A stretch of 64,000 bases of DNA from Sunxiuqinia elliptica (lineage in GTDB: Bacteria; Bacteroidota; Bacteroidia; Bacteroidales; Prolixibacteraceae). Position 1 is the stretch's first letter, and each line of letters opens with the position of its first letter. Under the pieces are notes generated by a model that searched no databases, was not told where the DNA came from, and saw only the letters and a program-made list of their open reading frames with translations. The stretch covers positions 124,001 through 188,000 of the forward strand of contig NZ_FONW01000005.1 in NCBI RefSeq assembly GCF_900113005.1, in the 5' to 3' direction. A program made the position numbers and the translations under genes. Shown piece after piece: positions 43,983-53,635 of this stretch.

Positions 43983-45344
43983 TTAAAATTGTTTGAGTTC
44001 AAGCTTTTTGAAATAGACCCGTGCTGCCTTCTTTACATGGCCTGAAAGCAGGATTGCACTAATCATTGTAGGGAACGCCATAAGGGCAAAGGCCAGGTCG
44101 AAAAAGCTAACGACCACTTTAAGCTGAGCAACTGCTCCAACAACCACAAGCACAACGACGGCATAATGATACCAATTTTGATAACGGGCGCCAGCGACAA
44201 AACTCAAACACTTACTGCCGTAATAGGGAAAGGCAAACATGGTTGACAGGGCAAAAAAGCTGACACAGATGGTTAACAAATAGCTGCCATAAGGAATGAC
44301 CTGCTCAAAGGCCTCGGCTGTGAGCGTAATTCCATCGGCTTCGCTATGCTTCCATACTCCCGTAATGATAATTGCCAGAGCCGTCATGGTACAAATGATG
44401 ATGGTGTCAATGATGGGGCCAAGCATGGCTACTAATCCTTCACGAATGGGCTCATTGGTTTTTGCAGCACCATGGGCCATTGGGGCTGTGCCAACTCCAG
44501 CTTCGTTGGAAAATGCTGCGCGCCGAACTCCGGTAATAATGATGGCTCCCAGCGAACCACCAAGAACTGCTTTGCCCGTAAAGGCGTCTTCAAAAATTAA
44601 AAGAAAGCTGGGGATGATCTGATCCGTGTTTGATAGAATAATGAATAAAATGGCAATGACATAAACAACCACCATCATAGGAACAACTCTACCCGTAACT
44701 TTCCCAATTCGTTTTACCCCACCTAAAATGACAAGGGCAACAATTGCTGCCAGGCACAGGCCAATTATGAGGTTGCTGGTAAAAGAGCTAGTAAGTCCGT
44801 TTTGTTCTAAGAAAATATCGCCAATGGCTTGGGTGAGTTGGTTAGCCTGAAACAATGGAAGTACTCCTAGCATGGCTGCAATTGAAAAGAAGAGAGCCAT
44901 GGGTTTCCACTTCTTGCCAAGTCCTTCAGTAATGACATACATGGGGCCTCCCTGGATTTCACCTGCACTGTCTTTTCCGCGATACATAACAGCAAGTGAG
45001 CAGGTGAAAAATTTGGTGGCTACACCAATTAAGGCAGAGACCCACATCCAAAATACCGCACCGGGGCCTCCGGTGGTGATAGCAATTGCCACTCCACTGA
45101 CATTCCCCATCCCAACTGTGCCGGCTAAGGCAGTTGCCAATGCCTGGAAGTGATGTAGCTGGCCGTCTTCTTCAGGATCATCATATTTCCCTCGTAAAAT
45201 CTGGATGGCATGTCCAATGTATTTGATTGGGGCTAGTCGCGAGAGAAAGAGGAAGTAAAGGCCTCCTCCCAATAATAGAATGAGTAGAGGGGCACCCCAA
45301 ATGAGATCAGATAAATTAATGATGATTTCGCCGAATTTTTCCAA
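43983..45344 (-). CDS. Alanine/glycine:cation symporter (AGCS family)
   Basis: 453 residues, about eleven membrane helices, taking up alanine or glycine with Na+ or H+. The family signature GGPMYVITEGLGKKW lies near 130, with the NEAGVGTAPMAHGAAKT stretch near 290. No ATG is available at the front; the frame opens just downstream of a TAG stop and the TTG at 45344 fits the family N-terminus (ILSDLIWGAPLLILLLGGG-like start). The start is therefore TTG, or the protein is slightly shorter than usual. Confidence 0.93.
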   Translation of the reverse strand: MEKFGEIIINLSDLIWGAPLLILLLGGGLYFLFLSRLAPIKYIGHAIQILRGKYDDPEEDGQLHHFQALATALAGTVGMGNVSGVAIAITTGGPGAVFWMWVSALIGVATKFFTCSLAVMYRGKDSAGEIQGGPMYVITEGLGKKWKPMALFFSIAAMLGVLPLFQANQLTQAIGDIFLEQNGLTSSFTSNLIIGLCLAAIVALVILGGVKRIGKVTGRVVPMMVVVYVIAILFIILSNTDQIIPSFLLIFEDAFTGKAVLGGSLGAIIITGVRRAAFSNEAGVGTAPMAHGAAKTNEPIREGLVAMLGPIIDTIIICTMTALAIIITGVWKHSEADGITLTAEAFEQVIPYGSYLLTICVSFFALSTMFAFPYYGSKCLSFVAGARYQNWYHYAVVVLVVVGAVAQLKVVVSFFDLAFALMAFPTMISAILLSGHVKKAARVYFKKLELKQF

Positions 45345-45442
45345 AGGCTATTTTTTTCTTATTCGCTAAAATACACTTTTAACTTTAGGAATATAAGCGA
45401 ATTGCAATTTTATTGAGGACATCCTGATACGACTTGGCGAAC

Positions 45443-46486
45443 TTAGAAATAACGATTGATGTGGACTTCGGGATGAAGTGTTTGATCTTTTTCGCATAAG
45501 TAACGGGCAAATTGATTGGCAAAATAGGGACCGAGCATAGTGCCCTTGGAGCCTAGCCCATTGAAAATTCCTACTTGGGGGAACTTGGGATGAAGCCCTA
45601 AAACCGGACGTCGGTCGTGTGTCGTTGGGCGAATTCCTGCCCGGTGATCCACCACCTCATACGAATCAGAGAAGAGCCTGTTGAGCTTTTCTGTGAGTTC
45701 AATTTTTGCTTGCTCGTTTGGCGTAGTCGTTAGATCATCCCAATCGTAGGTTGCCCCCAACCGGAAAAATTGATCTCCCTCGGGCATTAAAAACAGGGCT
45801 TTGTTGAGGATGAAGTTTTCATCGTAAGTGGTCGTTTTTATCCGGAGCACTTCTCCTTTGGTATGCTTAAACTGAAGGTTTTTGAAAAACGGATTTTGGG
45901 AAACGGCATGGCCTTCACAGAAAATGACTTTTTGGGCTTCCAAGTCTTGGTAACTGACTCGGTCTTCCTGTAGAATGAGTTTCTCCCAATCTACTTTTTC
46001 AAATCGAATCCGGTTTTGCTTTTGAAGCTGTTGCCTCATGCTCTCAATCAGTTGCTTGAGGTCAATACGTCCGCTTTGAGAAACTGTGCCAACTCCAAAC
46101 GGAGCATGAATGTATGGCGAACTGATTTGTTCGGGATTTTCAAGCAGGTAGTTCTGGAGCTTGTTTGAATTTACCTTTTTCCGCCAAAATTCATCTTCTC
46201 CTTTACCCAGTACTTTTTTGATTTGGAGTGGGTAAAACAAGCGAGTGCCGAATTTTTGCTCCAGCTCTGCATAGGTATTGAGCAATTGGGGGTAAAGTTC
46301 ATCAATGAGCCAGCTTTTGGTTAGTCGCCTAAAAACAACAGGATTAATAACTCCTGCTGCAACTTCAGAGGCTTTGGGCTGCTCCGGATTGTCCAGCACC
46401 ATGCACGACTTCCCTTGTTTGTTTAAGGCGTGTACAAGCAAGGTGCCAGCCAATCCTTGTCCGATAATCAGGTAATCAAATTTCAT
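45443..46486 (-). CDS. FAD-dependent oxidoreductase (DAO family)
   Basis: 347 residues from the ATG at 46486. Rossmann FAD motif DYLIIGQGLAGT at 4-15, the ASEVAAGVINPV segment, and a C-terminal HRAGIRPTTHDRRPVLG and NGLGSKGTMLGPYFA pattern typical of glycine oxidase/MnmC-like flavoproteins. The ATG nine codons upstream is rejected because the flavin fold starts directly at the chosen Met. Substrate unknown. It ends upstream of the AGCS gene; an amino-acid oxidase next to an amino-acid symporter is suggestive only. Confidence 0.88.
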   Translation of the reverse strand: MKFDYLIIGQGLAGTLLVHALNKQGKSCMVLDNPEQPKASEVAAGVINPVVFRRLTKSWLIDELYPQLLNTYAELEQKFGTRLFYPLQIKKVLGKGEDEFWRKKVNSNKLQNYLLENPEQISSPYIHAPFGVGTVSQSGRIDLKQLIESMRQQLQKQNRIRFEKVDWEKLILQEDRVSYQDLEAQKVIFCEGHAVSQNPFFKNLQFKHTKGEVLRIKTTTYDENFILNKALFLMPEGDQFFRLGATYDWDDLTTTPNEQAKIELTEKLNRLFSDSYEVVDHRAGIRPTTHDRRPVLGLHPKFPQVGIFNGLGSKGTMLGPYFANQFARYLCEKDQTLHPEVHINRYF

Positions 46487-46524
46487 TACCCATAAGGACA
46501 GCAAAAGCCCCAAAAAGTTCAGAC

Positions 46525-47358
46525 TTAAAGAGCCACTTCAACAAGTACTGGAAGATGGTCTGATGGATAGCGCTGTTCGTAAGAGTCGGTCAATACGCCA
46601 TACTTCATAACCTCAATTTTCCCTTTGATAAAGATGTAGTCAATTCGGTTCTTTAGCTCACTATTGAAATTGAATCCATTGTAGGTTCCCTCTGGCCCAT
46701 AGGGAGCTTGTGCTGAAACCTTTTTGCTGTCAGCTAGCTGAGTCTCAAGACGTGCAATTGGTGCCGATTCCGGAGTTAAATTGAAATCGCCCATCAAAAT
46801 AACCGGATTGTTACGGGTGTTGAGCGAATCGATTTTCTCAAGAATCAGTTGAGCAGAATTGATTCGAGCTTCATCGCCCACGTGGTCAAAATGGGTATTG
46901 AACACCCAAACTGATTTTCGCTTGTCGTAATCTTCGAGTAGGGCATAAGTGCATATGCGCTTGCAAGCTGCATCCCATCCCATACTGGGGACGTTTGGTG
47001 TTTCAGATAGCCAGAACCAACCATGATCTTTTAACTGATATTTTCGACTGTTGTAAAAAATTGGAGAATACTCTCCTCTGGCTTTGCCGTCTTCCCGGCC
47101 AACGCCGATCTGATCAAAGCCTGGTAGTTGCAAGGAAATGTCGGTGACTTGTTCGTACAAGGCTTCCTGTAGCCCAATGATATCGGCTTCATGAAAACGT
47201 AGCAGGTCAGTCACTTGTATTTTTCGTTTGGACCAAGCATTTTCTCCATCTCCTTCGTTGGCGTAACGAATATTGTAAGTTATGACGTTAGCGGTTTGAG
47301 CCTGAATTGTTTGGCTGATAGTTAGAAGGATCATGACAAAAAAGATAGTAATTTTCAT
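46525..47358 (-). CDS. Secreted endonuclease/exonuclease/phosphatase-family protein
   Basis: 277 residues. Signal peptide ending TIQAQ near 21. The EEP fold: NVITYNIRY at 24-32, GLQEALYEQV near 62 (metal Glu), VFNTHFDHVG near 152, MGDFNLTPES near 190, and YPSDHLPVLVEV at the end (catalytic His). Acts outside the cytoplasm as a phosphodiesterase or nuclease. Often annotated next to carbohydrate genes in Bacteroidota, but the substrate cannot be fixed here. Confidence 0.92.
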   Translation of the reverse strand: MKITIFFVMILLTISQTIQAQTANVITYNIRYANEGDGENAWSKRKIQVTDLLRFHEADIIGLQEALYEQVTDISLQLPGFDQIGVGREDGKARGEYSPIFYNSRKYQLKDHGWFWLSETPNVPSMGWDAACKRICTYALLEDYDKRKSVWVFNTHFDHVGDEARINSAQLILEKIDSLNTRNNPVILMGDFNLTPESAPIARLETQLADSKKVSAQAPYGPEGTYNGFNFNSELKNRIDYIFIKGKIEVMKYGVLTDSYEQRYPSDHLPVLVEVAL

Positions 47359-47458
47359 CCGTTTAATTTGTTTATGAGGTATGATATGAAACTTGCATGT
47401 TAATTTTTCATAGAACTAGTGGATTAAACATGTCTACTTCATTTGTTTATAAGCTGTT

Positions 47459-48412
47459 TTAGTTTGCGCAATAGTTAAAACCCGGATAGTCGCAATTATG
47501 TTCTCCGGGAATAATCGTATGGATTTGATCCCGGGAATTGTTCAGCACAAATTTGTGGCAGAAGGTCAACATTTCCTCCACTTGGTCAAACATGGGAGAC
47601 CCTGCAACGCTATGATTTCCTCCGCACACGGTATACAGCCAGTAGGGTTTTCCAAGTTGTTGCAATTTATCAGCAATGGTTTTAGACCCATGGAGCATGA
47701 GGTAGCCTTCCCGGTCTTCGCTACAGTAGTGATGTGGTGCAGAAGCGTAAGGAACCAAGTTGTCGCAAGTTCCATGAAAGAACATCGACGGAATTGCTGA
47801 ATCAGCATAAATTTGAGTGGTATCAGCCATTGCTCCAGCCATTGAAATAACGCCTGCATAAGAAACAGGTCCAGACTCCAATCCGTAGCAATAGGGAGGC
47901 TGATAAGCAGCGGGAAGCACGGTCTCTGCTCCAGCACTACTTCCTGCCAAGATGATTTGATGTGGGTTTATTCCTAGGTTCTCCCAGTTGGTGATTAGGA
48001 AATAGGTAGCATCTTGCAGGTCTTCAACTGCCGCGGCTATGGCTTCCAGTTTTTCGTTGGTTGGACAATCACATCCAAAGCCTGTTTTCGTGCCTTTACG
48101 AAGCAGGCGGTAAGTGATTGACACGGCAACGTAACCTCGTTGGGCAAATTTTTTGCAAAAGGTGGCAGTGCCTTCATTGTTTCTTATTCCTCCTGAAAAT
48201 CCGCCGCCATGAACATACACCAATACAGGACGCTCAGTCTCATTGTCGAAAGCCGGACTGTAAACGTCCAGTTCCAGGTTTTGTCCGTCTTTTTGAATGT
48301 AAGTGTAGGTTTCAACATTTACGCTGTCTGTTATTTCTTCCAGGTAGCGTTCTTGTGCAAATCCTGTATGGAGAATAAAAAAGATGCAGAAAGTAGAAAG
48401 TAAAATCTTCAT
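47459..48412 (-). CDS. Secreted alpha/beta-hydrolase (carboxylesterase-like)
   Basis: 317 residues with a signal peptide ending TGFAQ near 19. Oxyanion-hole motif VYVHGGGFSGG near 65, nucleophile elbow AGSSAGAET near 158, and a late His in CGGNHSVAG near 263 complete a Ser-Asp-His triad. Several cysteines (FGCDCPTNEK, EHNCDYPGFNYC) suggest disulphides in the periplasm. Probable acyl-ester hydrolase; no substrate evidence. Confidence 0.88.
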   Translation of the reverse strand: MKILLSTFCIFFILHTGFAQERYLEEITDSVNVETYTYIQKDGQNLELDVYSPAFDNETERPVLVYVHGGGFSGGIRNNEGTATFCKKFAQRGYVAVSITYRLLRKGTKTGFGCDCPTNEKLEAIAAAVEDLQDATYFLITNWENLGINPHQIILAGSSAGAETVLPAAYQPPYCYGLESGPVSYAGVISMAGAMADTTQIYADSAIPSMFFHGTCDNLVPYASAPHHYCSEDREGYLMLHGSKTIADKLQQLGKPYWLYTVCGGNHSVAGSPMFDQVEEMLTFCHKFVLNNSRDQIHTIIPGEHNCDYPGFNYCAN

Positions 48413-48790
48413 GGGTTATCAATATTTAAGTAACAACCAATTGGCAGAATGAAATTAAATTGACTAGGCTAAAATAACTTACGTAGTTCGCTAATGCAAC
48501 TTTTTCACGCATGATGGTTGTCACGGTTGTTGGTTTATTGTTTCTCTTTTTAGGTGAAAGAGGTTGCTAAATTAGATAAAAAATGAATCGACAACAATTA
48601 ATGTGGCCCTTGCATTTTAGATGTTTAAAAATTAGAGCTGCAGGCTGAAAGCAAATAGCTTGGAGTGCAGGAAACTTAGTTTGAATGATAAGTTGACAAC
48701 TGGTTAATTGACATTAGCTTTTTGTGAGCTTTTACGGCGACGCCTTATCGGTTCGTAATGAAGTTGTCAGGTGGCTCGGTAGCTAAGCTG
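48413..48790. other. Intergenic region between hydF and the esterase gene
   Basis: About 380 bp with no ORF I can support and no clear terminator after hydF. It contains two GCAGG pentamers (48640, 48667) but without the spacing seen at 42.1 kb. Confidence 0.4.
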
Positions 48791-50023
48791 TTATTTTATT
48801 GCTTGCAGTTCTTTGTATACTTCCAGAGCAGCGGGAAATGGCTGTAAGGCCCTTTCAAAGATGCCTAAGGAGTATGCAATGGTTAGGCCATAATTGGTGA
48901 GAGGAACACCTACTTGGCGGGCTTTTATCAAGCGCGACAGCATTTCTCTTCGATTCCACATGCAGGCTCCGCAATGAATAATGAGTTTATAGTCGGCGAC
49001 ATTTGCTGGAAAATCGCGTCCTCGTGCATGATCAAACTGTAGTTGTCCGCCAACGTATTGGGTTAGCCAACGTGGAATTTTAACCGTGCCAATGTCTTCG
49101 CCAATGGGATGATGCGAACAAGCCTCGGCAATTAAAACCCGGTCACCTGCCTTTAGTTGGTCAATGGCCATCGCTCCCCGAACCATCTCGGTCAAATCGC
49201 CTTGATGACGGGCAAAAAGGATCGAGAAACTTGTCAGGGGAATATCTGGAGGAGTATCTGCGGCTACTTTTAAAAAAGCCTGACTGTCGGTGACCACCAA
49301 CTTGGGAGGTTTATTGAACCTGGAAAGTGCTTCTCGAAGTTCACGTTCTTTTACCACCATGCAAAAAGAGTCGCCATCCAACAAATCGCGGATACTTTGT
49401 ACCTGTGGTAAAATCAACCGGCCTTTGGGGGCTTCCTTATCAATCGGAACAACCAGAATCGCTGCTTCTCCGGGGCCAACCAAATCAGCCACAATACTTG
49501 GGCGATTGATAAAATCGTCGGGAGCACTTTTTAATATGGTTTGACGCAGCTTGGAAATACCTTGGTTGGTAACAACAGAGGTTTCAACTACAGGTAGTTG
49601 AGAAACGGAAAAGCTGTTCAGCATGCAAGACTTTGCTGTTTGTAAGTCGGCTTTATTAAGTACAATGATAACAGGAACTTCTCGTTCTTGAAGTTGTTGT
49701 AAAATCTGCTCTTCAAATTCACCCCACTCCTGGCTACTTGAAACAATAACTCCCAAATCGGTTCGATCAAAAACACCTACCGTTTTTTGGATACGTTTTT
49801 CTCCCAAAGCCCCAACATCATCAATCCCGGCTGTATCGATAAAAAGAACAGGCCCTAAGGGGAGTAGTTCCATCGGTTTTTCAACGGGGTCAGTGGTTGT
49901 TCCTGCTATTTCCGAAACAATGGAAACTTCTTGCTGCGTAAGTGCATTGAGCAGAGAGGATTTACCAACATTGCGTCGGCCGAAAAGACCAATGTGTAGC
50001 CGAAAAGATTTTGGGGTTTTCAT
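48791..50023 (-). CDS. hydF: [FeFe]-hydrogenase H-cluster maturation GTPase
   Basis: 410-residue scaffold on which the 2Fe subcluster is assembled before transfer to HydA. G1 P-loop GRRNVGKSS at 15-23, G2/G3 in [11 protein letters not shown] and DTAGIDD, NKAD near 123. The C-terminal cluster site has the family pattern CSHHP (about 300) followed some 50 residues later by HCGAC. All residues needed for the [4Fe-4S] site (CxH...HCxxC) are present, so the protein should be functional. Confidence 0.97.
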   Translation of the reverse strand: MKTPKSFRLHIGLFGRRNVGKSSLLNALTQQEVSIVSEIAGTTTDPVEKPMELLPLGPVLFIDTAGIDDVGALGEKRIQKTVGVFDRTDLGVIVSSSQEWGEFEEQILQQLQEREVPVIIVLNKADLQTAKSCMLNSFSVSQLPVVETSVVTNQGISKLRQTILKSAPDDFINRPSIVADLVGPGEAAILVVPIDKEAPKGRLILPQVQSIRDLLDGDSFCMVVKERELREALSRFNKPPKLVVTDSQAFLKVAADTPPDIPLTSFSILFARHQGDLTEMVRGAMAIDQLKAGDRVLIAEACSHHPIGEDIGTVKIPRWLTQYVGGQLQFDHARGRDFPANVADYKLIIHCGACMWNRREMLSRLIKARQVGVPLTNYGLTIAYSLGIFERALQPFPAALEVYKELQAIK

Positions 50024-50171
50024 CCGTTTGTATTTTGTTCGAAAAATACGAATGATCGCTTATCTCTCCAATGATTTTTGGAATTATTGCGAATGGCTTT
50101 GGGGAGGCTTGAAGAGTTCTGGGCGATAATGAATGGATTGATTTTGAGGGAAGGCTAAACCGAAAGGGCAT

Positions 50172-50196
50172 AAAAAAAGCCGGAATAACCGGCTTT
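50172..50196 (-). terminator. Terminator of the Lys/Cys-rich small protein gene
   Basis: An 8-bp perfect stem AAAGCCGG / CCGGCTTT with a 5-nt loop and seven T residues on the minus strand, 20 bp after the stop. It separates this gene from hydF. Confidence 0.9.
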
Positions 50197-50215
50197 GCTT
50201 TTATTAATCGATGAA

Positions 50216-50434
50216 TTACTTTTTGTCGTCACAAGATTTTTTCTTGCTGCAACATTCTTTTTTGCTCTTTTCGCAAGCTTCTTTCTTGTCAGCTTTTTTG
50301 GTTTGTTTTTTGTCTTTCTCGTCTTTATTTGCTGTACTTACTTGTTCTGTTTTTGTTTCATTAACTTGAACTGCATAAGTAGCAGAAACTCCAAACGCGA
50401 AAACAATAGCCAACATTAAAACCAACTTTTTCAT
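50216..50434 (-). CDS. Small secreted Lys/Cys-rich protein of unknown function
   Basis: 72 residues: a clear signal peptide (KKLVLMLAIVFAFGVSA, cleavage about residue 21), then a highly charged tail of about 50 residues dominated by Lys, Glu and Asp, with four to five cysteines near the end in the pattern AC-x6-CC-x5-C. No family recognised. Reality is supported by the signal sequence and by its own terminator. It lies between aspA and hydF in the hydrogenase-maturation group; a metal-binding or thiol role is a guess from composition. Confidence 0.7.
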   Translation of the reverse strand: MKKLVLMLAIVFAFGVSATYAVQVNETKTEQVSTANKDEKDKKQTKKADKKEACEKSKKECCSKKKSCDDKK

Positions 50435-50542
50435 AATTTTCTATTTTTAAGTTTATAACGAGAGCAATTTATCAAGAATAAGTCTAAATTAAAATAGCCT
50501 TAACATTTATTTAGAAATATTTCGATTTGTCGATTTGATAAG

Positions 50543-51943
50543 CTAAAAGCCTAGCTTATTAACTCTTTCGGGACTGATTAAAGTATCAAATTCATCTGGA
50601 CTGAGCAGCTTCTCTTTAAGAATAAGCTCGCGAATTGTTTGGTTTCTGGCCGTTGCTCGTTGCGTTATTTGTGAACATTTCTCGTAGCCTAATTCTGCTA
50701 CCAAGGCTGTAATTACTGCCGTTGAATTAAGTACATGTTGTCGACATTTTTCTGGATTTGCAGTTAACCCGTGGATGCATTTTGAACTGAAAATACTTGT
50801 TGCTCGCTGCAAGAGTTGAATACTTTCCAAAAGCTTGTCGGCAATAAGCGGCATCAGATGGTTTAACTCGAGGTTGCCGGAAGCTGCTGCCTGGGCTATT
50901 ATCTGGTCATTGCCCATCACTTGAGTGGAAGCTTGTATCACAGCCTCAGGGATGACCGGATTTACTTTACCAGGCATCATGCTTGATCCTGCTTGTTGGA
51001 CAGGGAGATTGATTTCTCCAAATCCAGCATCAGGACCGCTACTCATCAATCGTAAGTCATTGGCTATTTTGATGAGTGTGCCGGCACAGGCTTTTAAAAT
51101 ACCAGAGACTTCAATAAAAACATCGGTATTTTGAGTGTTTTCCATCAAGTTTTCAGCCCGGGCCAGTGAGGTATTGGTTAGTTCGCGCAAACGGTCTGTT
51201 ACCTGAAAAATGAACTGGCGAGGAGCGCCCAGTCCACTTCCAATAGCTGTTCCTCCGAGGTTTACAACACGCAGGCGTTCTTCGCACTTGTATATGCGCC
51301 AGCGGTCACGGTTTAAGGCTTCAGCATAGGTTGCCATTTCTCGTCCTAGAGTTGTTAAAACCGCATCTTGTAACTGGGTTCTGCCAATTTTGACGATATT
51401 GGAAAAAGCTTTCTCCTTTTGTTGAAAAGCTTCTTGCAACTCAAGCACCCATTGCTCCAAATGGTGGAGCTGAACGATAGCCGCCAGTTTTAGAGCAGTG
51501 GGGTAGGTATCGTTAGTGGATTGGTGGCGATTGATGTCGTTTAAAGGAGAGATAAGCTGATAACTCCCAAGTGGTTTTCCCAGTAGTTGAAGTGCCCGGT
51601 TGGCGATAACCTCATTAACATTCATATTGGTTGAGGTGCCCGCTCCTCCCTGTAGGGCATCAACCAAAACGGCATCCATTAAAAGTCCGCTGGCCATTTC
51701 ATGACAAGCTTGTTCGATGGCATCAGCTTTTTGTGCGTCCGGGAAGTAAGCCAATTTACGGTTGATTTGTGCGCAGGCCAACTTGACCCAGCCATACGCT
51801 TTCACAAGTTCCGGGTTGACTTTCCGGCAGGCAATCGGAAAGTTTTCCAATGCACGAAGCGTATGGATGCCATACAAGGCATCTGCTGGCAGCTCTCTGG
51901 AGCCTATTTGGTCGGTTTCAACTCGGGTTTTGGCTTTATCCAT
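50543..51943 (-). CDS. aspA: Aspartate ammonia-lyase
   Basis: 466 residues from the ATG at 51943; the family N-terminus (RELPADALYGIHT) begins 15 residues in, so an upstream GTG is rejected. The superfamily signature GSSMMPGKVNP lies near 319-329, with TSTNMNVNEV and STNDTYPTA earlier. It converts aspartate to fumarate and ammonium. It sits 35 bp after hydG, between hydG and hydF. The link may be ammonium supply for the bridging amine of the H-cluster, which is inference. A fumarase assignment is less likely given the aspartase-type N-terminus. Confidence 0.9.
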   Translation of the reverse strand: MDKAKTRVETDQIGSRELPADALYGIHTLRALENFPIACRKVNPELVKAYGWVKLACAQINRKLAYFPDAQKADAIEQACHEMASGLLMDAVLVDALQGGAGTSTNMNVNEVIANRALQLLGKPLGSYQLISPLNDINRHQSTNDTYPTALKLAAIVQLHHLEQWVLELQEAFQQKEKAFSNIVKIGRTQLQDAVLTTLGREMATYAEALNRDRWRIYKCEERLRVVNLGGTAIGSGLGAPRQFIFQVTDRLRELTNTSLARAENLMENTQNTDVFIEVSGILKACAGTLIKIANDLRLMSSGPDAGFGEINLPVQQAGSSMMPGKVNPVIPEAVIQASTQVMGNDQIIAQAAASGNLELNHLMPLIADKLLESIQLLQRATSIFSSKCIHGLTANPEKCRQHVLNSTAVITALVAELGYEKCSQITQRATARNQTIRELILKEKLLSPDEFDTLISPERVNKLGF

Positions 51944-51978
51944 GCTGTTGTTGGAATGGTTGAGGCTTCGAATCACTC

Positions 51979-53376
51979 TTAACAGAAAACATCACTTTGC
52001 CCATTGTTTACACGGTCAACCAGTTTTCGAGCTCGATCAGCTGGTACTCCTTGCATGCCGGCAATGGTTTGTTCTACCAGTTGCTTGCCAATTTCAAATG
52101 TTTTAGGCGTGGCATAGTTGTTCAGGTATTCCATAAAACTAGAGAGGGCATTGGGGCCACAGTGTGCTTTTATTGCTCCAGGCTTGGCTAGATCCATAAA
52201 ATCCTGGCCGGTGCGTCCCAGTCGGTAGCAGCCGGTGCAGAACGAAGGAATGTAGCCCATTTCTGCGACATCACGAATTACTTCATCCAAAGGACGATGG
52301 TCTCCCAGACTGAATTGTCCGGAAACTTCATCTTCAACTTCTTCTTCATATCCTCCCGGATTGGTTCGGCTGCCAGCTGATATTTGGGAAACGCCCAAGG
52401 CAAATGTTTCCCGACGCATCTTGGCGGTTTCCCGAGTCGACATGATAATGCCTGTGTATGGAACGGCCAAGCGTAGAATAGCTACAATCTTGCGGAACTC
52501 CAGGTCGCTAACCGGGAACGGAGGATGAGATGCCATGTCAGATCCGGTGGCTGGTTCCATGCGTGGAACGCTTATGGTATGTGGGCCAACGCCAAAAACA
52601 CGTTCCAGTTCAGCACTGTGTTGCATCAAGGCTAGTAACTCAAATCGATAATCATTCAAGCCAAACAGAACGCCGATTCCGACATCATCAATGCCGGCTT
52701 CCATAGCTCGATGTATGGAGGAGAGCCGCCAATCGTAGTTCATTTTTTTACCACCAATGTGCACCTTTTTATAGGTCTCGCGATGGTAAGTTTCCTGAAA
52801 AATCTGGTAAGTGCCAATTTTCTCAGCTTTCAATAATTTAAATTCTTCGGTTGTCAGTGGTGCAACATTGACATTGACCCGGCGAATTTCTGCATCGTTA
52901 AGCTTGGCTGCATATACCGATTGGATGGAATCTAAAACATATTGAAATCCTTGACGCGGATAGGACTCGCCAGCAACTAGCAGAACGCGTTTATGCCCCT
53001 GTTTGATTAATGCTTCTGTTTCGTGAATAATTTCATCTTGAGTTAGCGAACGGCGAACAATCGCTTTGTTTTTGGCCCGAAAAGCACAGTAGGTACATTC
53101 ATTGGCACACAGGTTTGAAATGTAAAGTGGTGCAAAGAGTACCAGGCGTTTCCCATAAATGGTGTCTTTGATCTGGTTGGCTGTTTGAAACAGTTGTTCA
53201 AGCTGAGCATGATCATTGATGCCAGTAAGTACAGCTACTTCCTGCAGGTTCAGCCCTTTCATCTCAGCAGCTTTGCTTAAAACATCCTGTACTTGCTGGT
53301 TGTCCGGATGAGTGTGTTTTTCGAGGATATCCTGTATTTCTTGTTCTCGAATGAATGATTGAGTTGCTGTTTCCAT
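51979..53376 (-). CDS. hydG: [FeFe]-hydrogenase H-cluster radical SAM maturase HydG
   Basis: 465 residues. Radical SAM motif CANECTYC gives Cys90, Cys94 and Cys97 (CX3CX2C). The C-terminal auxiliary cluster is also present: CTGC near 399 plus a Cys about 22 residues later (AHCGPN). HydG is a tyrosine lyase producing the CO and CN- ligands of the diiron site. The C-terminal cluster distinguishes it from ThiH. Its gene starts 4 bp after the small TM1266-type gene. Confidence 0.96.
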   Translation of the reverse strand: METATQSFIREQEIQDILEKHTHPDNQQVQDVLSKAAEMKGLNLQEVAVLTGINDHAQLEQLFQTANQIKDTIYGKRLVLFAPLYISNLCANECTYCAFRAKNKAIVRRSLTQDEIIHETEALIKQGHKRVLLVAGESYPRQGFQYVLDSIQSVYAAKLNDAEIRRVNVNVAPLTTEEFKLLKAEKIGTYQIFQETYHRETYKKVHIGGKKMNYDWRLSSIHRAMEAGIDDVGIGVLFGLNDYRFELLALMQHSAELERVFGVGPHTISVPRMEPATGSDMASHPPFPVSDLEFRKIVAILRLAVPYTGIIMSTRETAKMRRETFALGVSQISAGSRTNPGGYEEEVEDEVSGQFSLGDHRPLDEVIRDVAEMGYIPSFCTGCYRLGRTGQDFMDLAKPGAIKAHCGPNALSSFMEYLNNYATPKTFEIGKQLVEQTIAGMQGVPADRARKLVDRVNNGQSDVFC

Positions 53377-53380
53377 GGTT

Positions 53381-53635
53381 TTATTTTTTAGCTAGTCCTG
53401 ATTTTACTTGAACTCCCTGAATAGCTCCGAGTCGCCCGGTTAGTTTTCCCAGTTCATCCGTAGTGGTATCTACCACCAAGGTAATCACCGAAGTTGATCC
53501 TTTGACTCTAGGGATGCCGGTTCTTGCCAGGATATGGTCGGCATGTTCGCTTAGTAGTTCGTTTACAGCCGCAGAACATTGGTCGCGGTCTTCGATGATA
53601 ATTCCAATAAAGCCCAAGCGCTTTTCAGCATTCAT
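53381..53635 (-). CDS. TM1266-type iron-only hydrogenase system regulator
   Basis: 84 residues, one ferredoxin-like ACT/NikR-C-type domain (RLGFIGIIIEDRD at the start, TSVITLVVDTTTDELGKLTGRLGAIQGV at the end). Proteins of this size in hyd gene groups are annotated as putative regulators; no DNA-binding domain is present, so a ligand-sensing partner role is more likely. First gene of the hyd group, 4 bp before hydG. Confidence 0.85.
   Translation of the reverse strand: MNAEKRLGFIGIIIEDRDQCSAAVNELLSEHADHILARTGIPRVKGSTSVITLVVDTTTDELGKLTGRLGAIQGVQVKSGLAKK

Noticed and set aside
51944-51976. GTG start for AspA overlapping the hydG end
   Set aside because: The 11 extra residues are not family-like; the ATG at 51943 gives the normal aspartase N-terminus.
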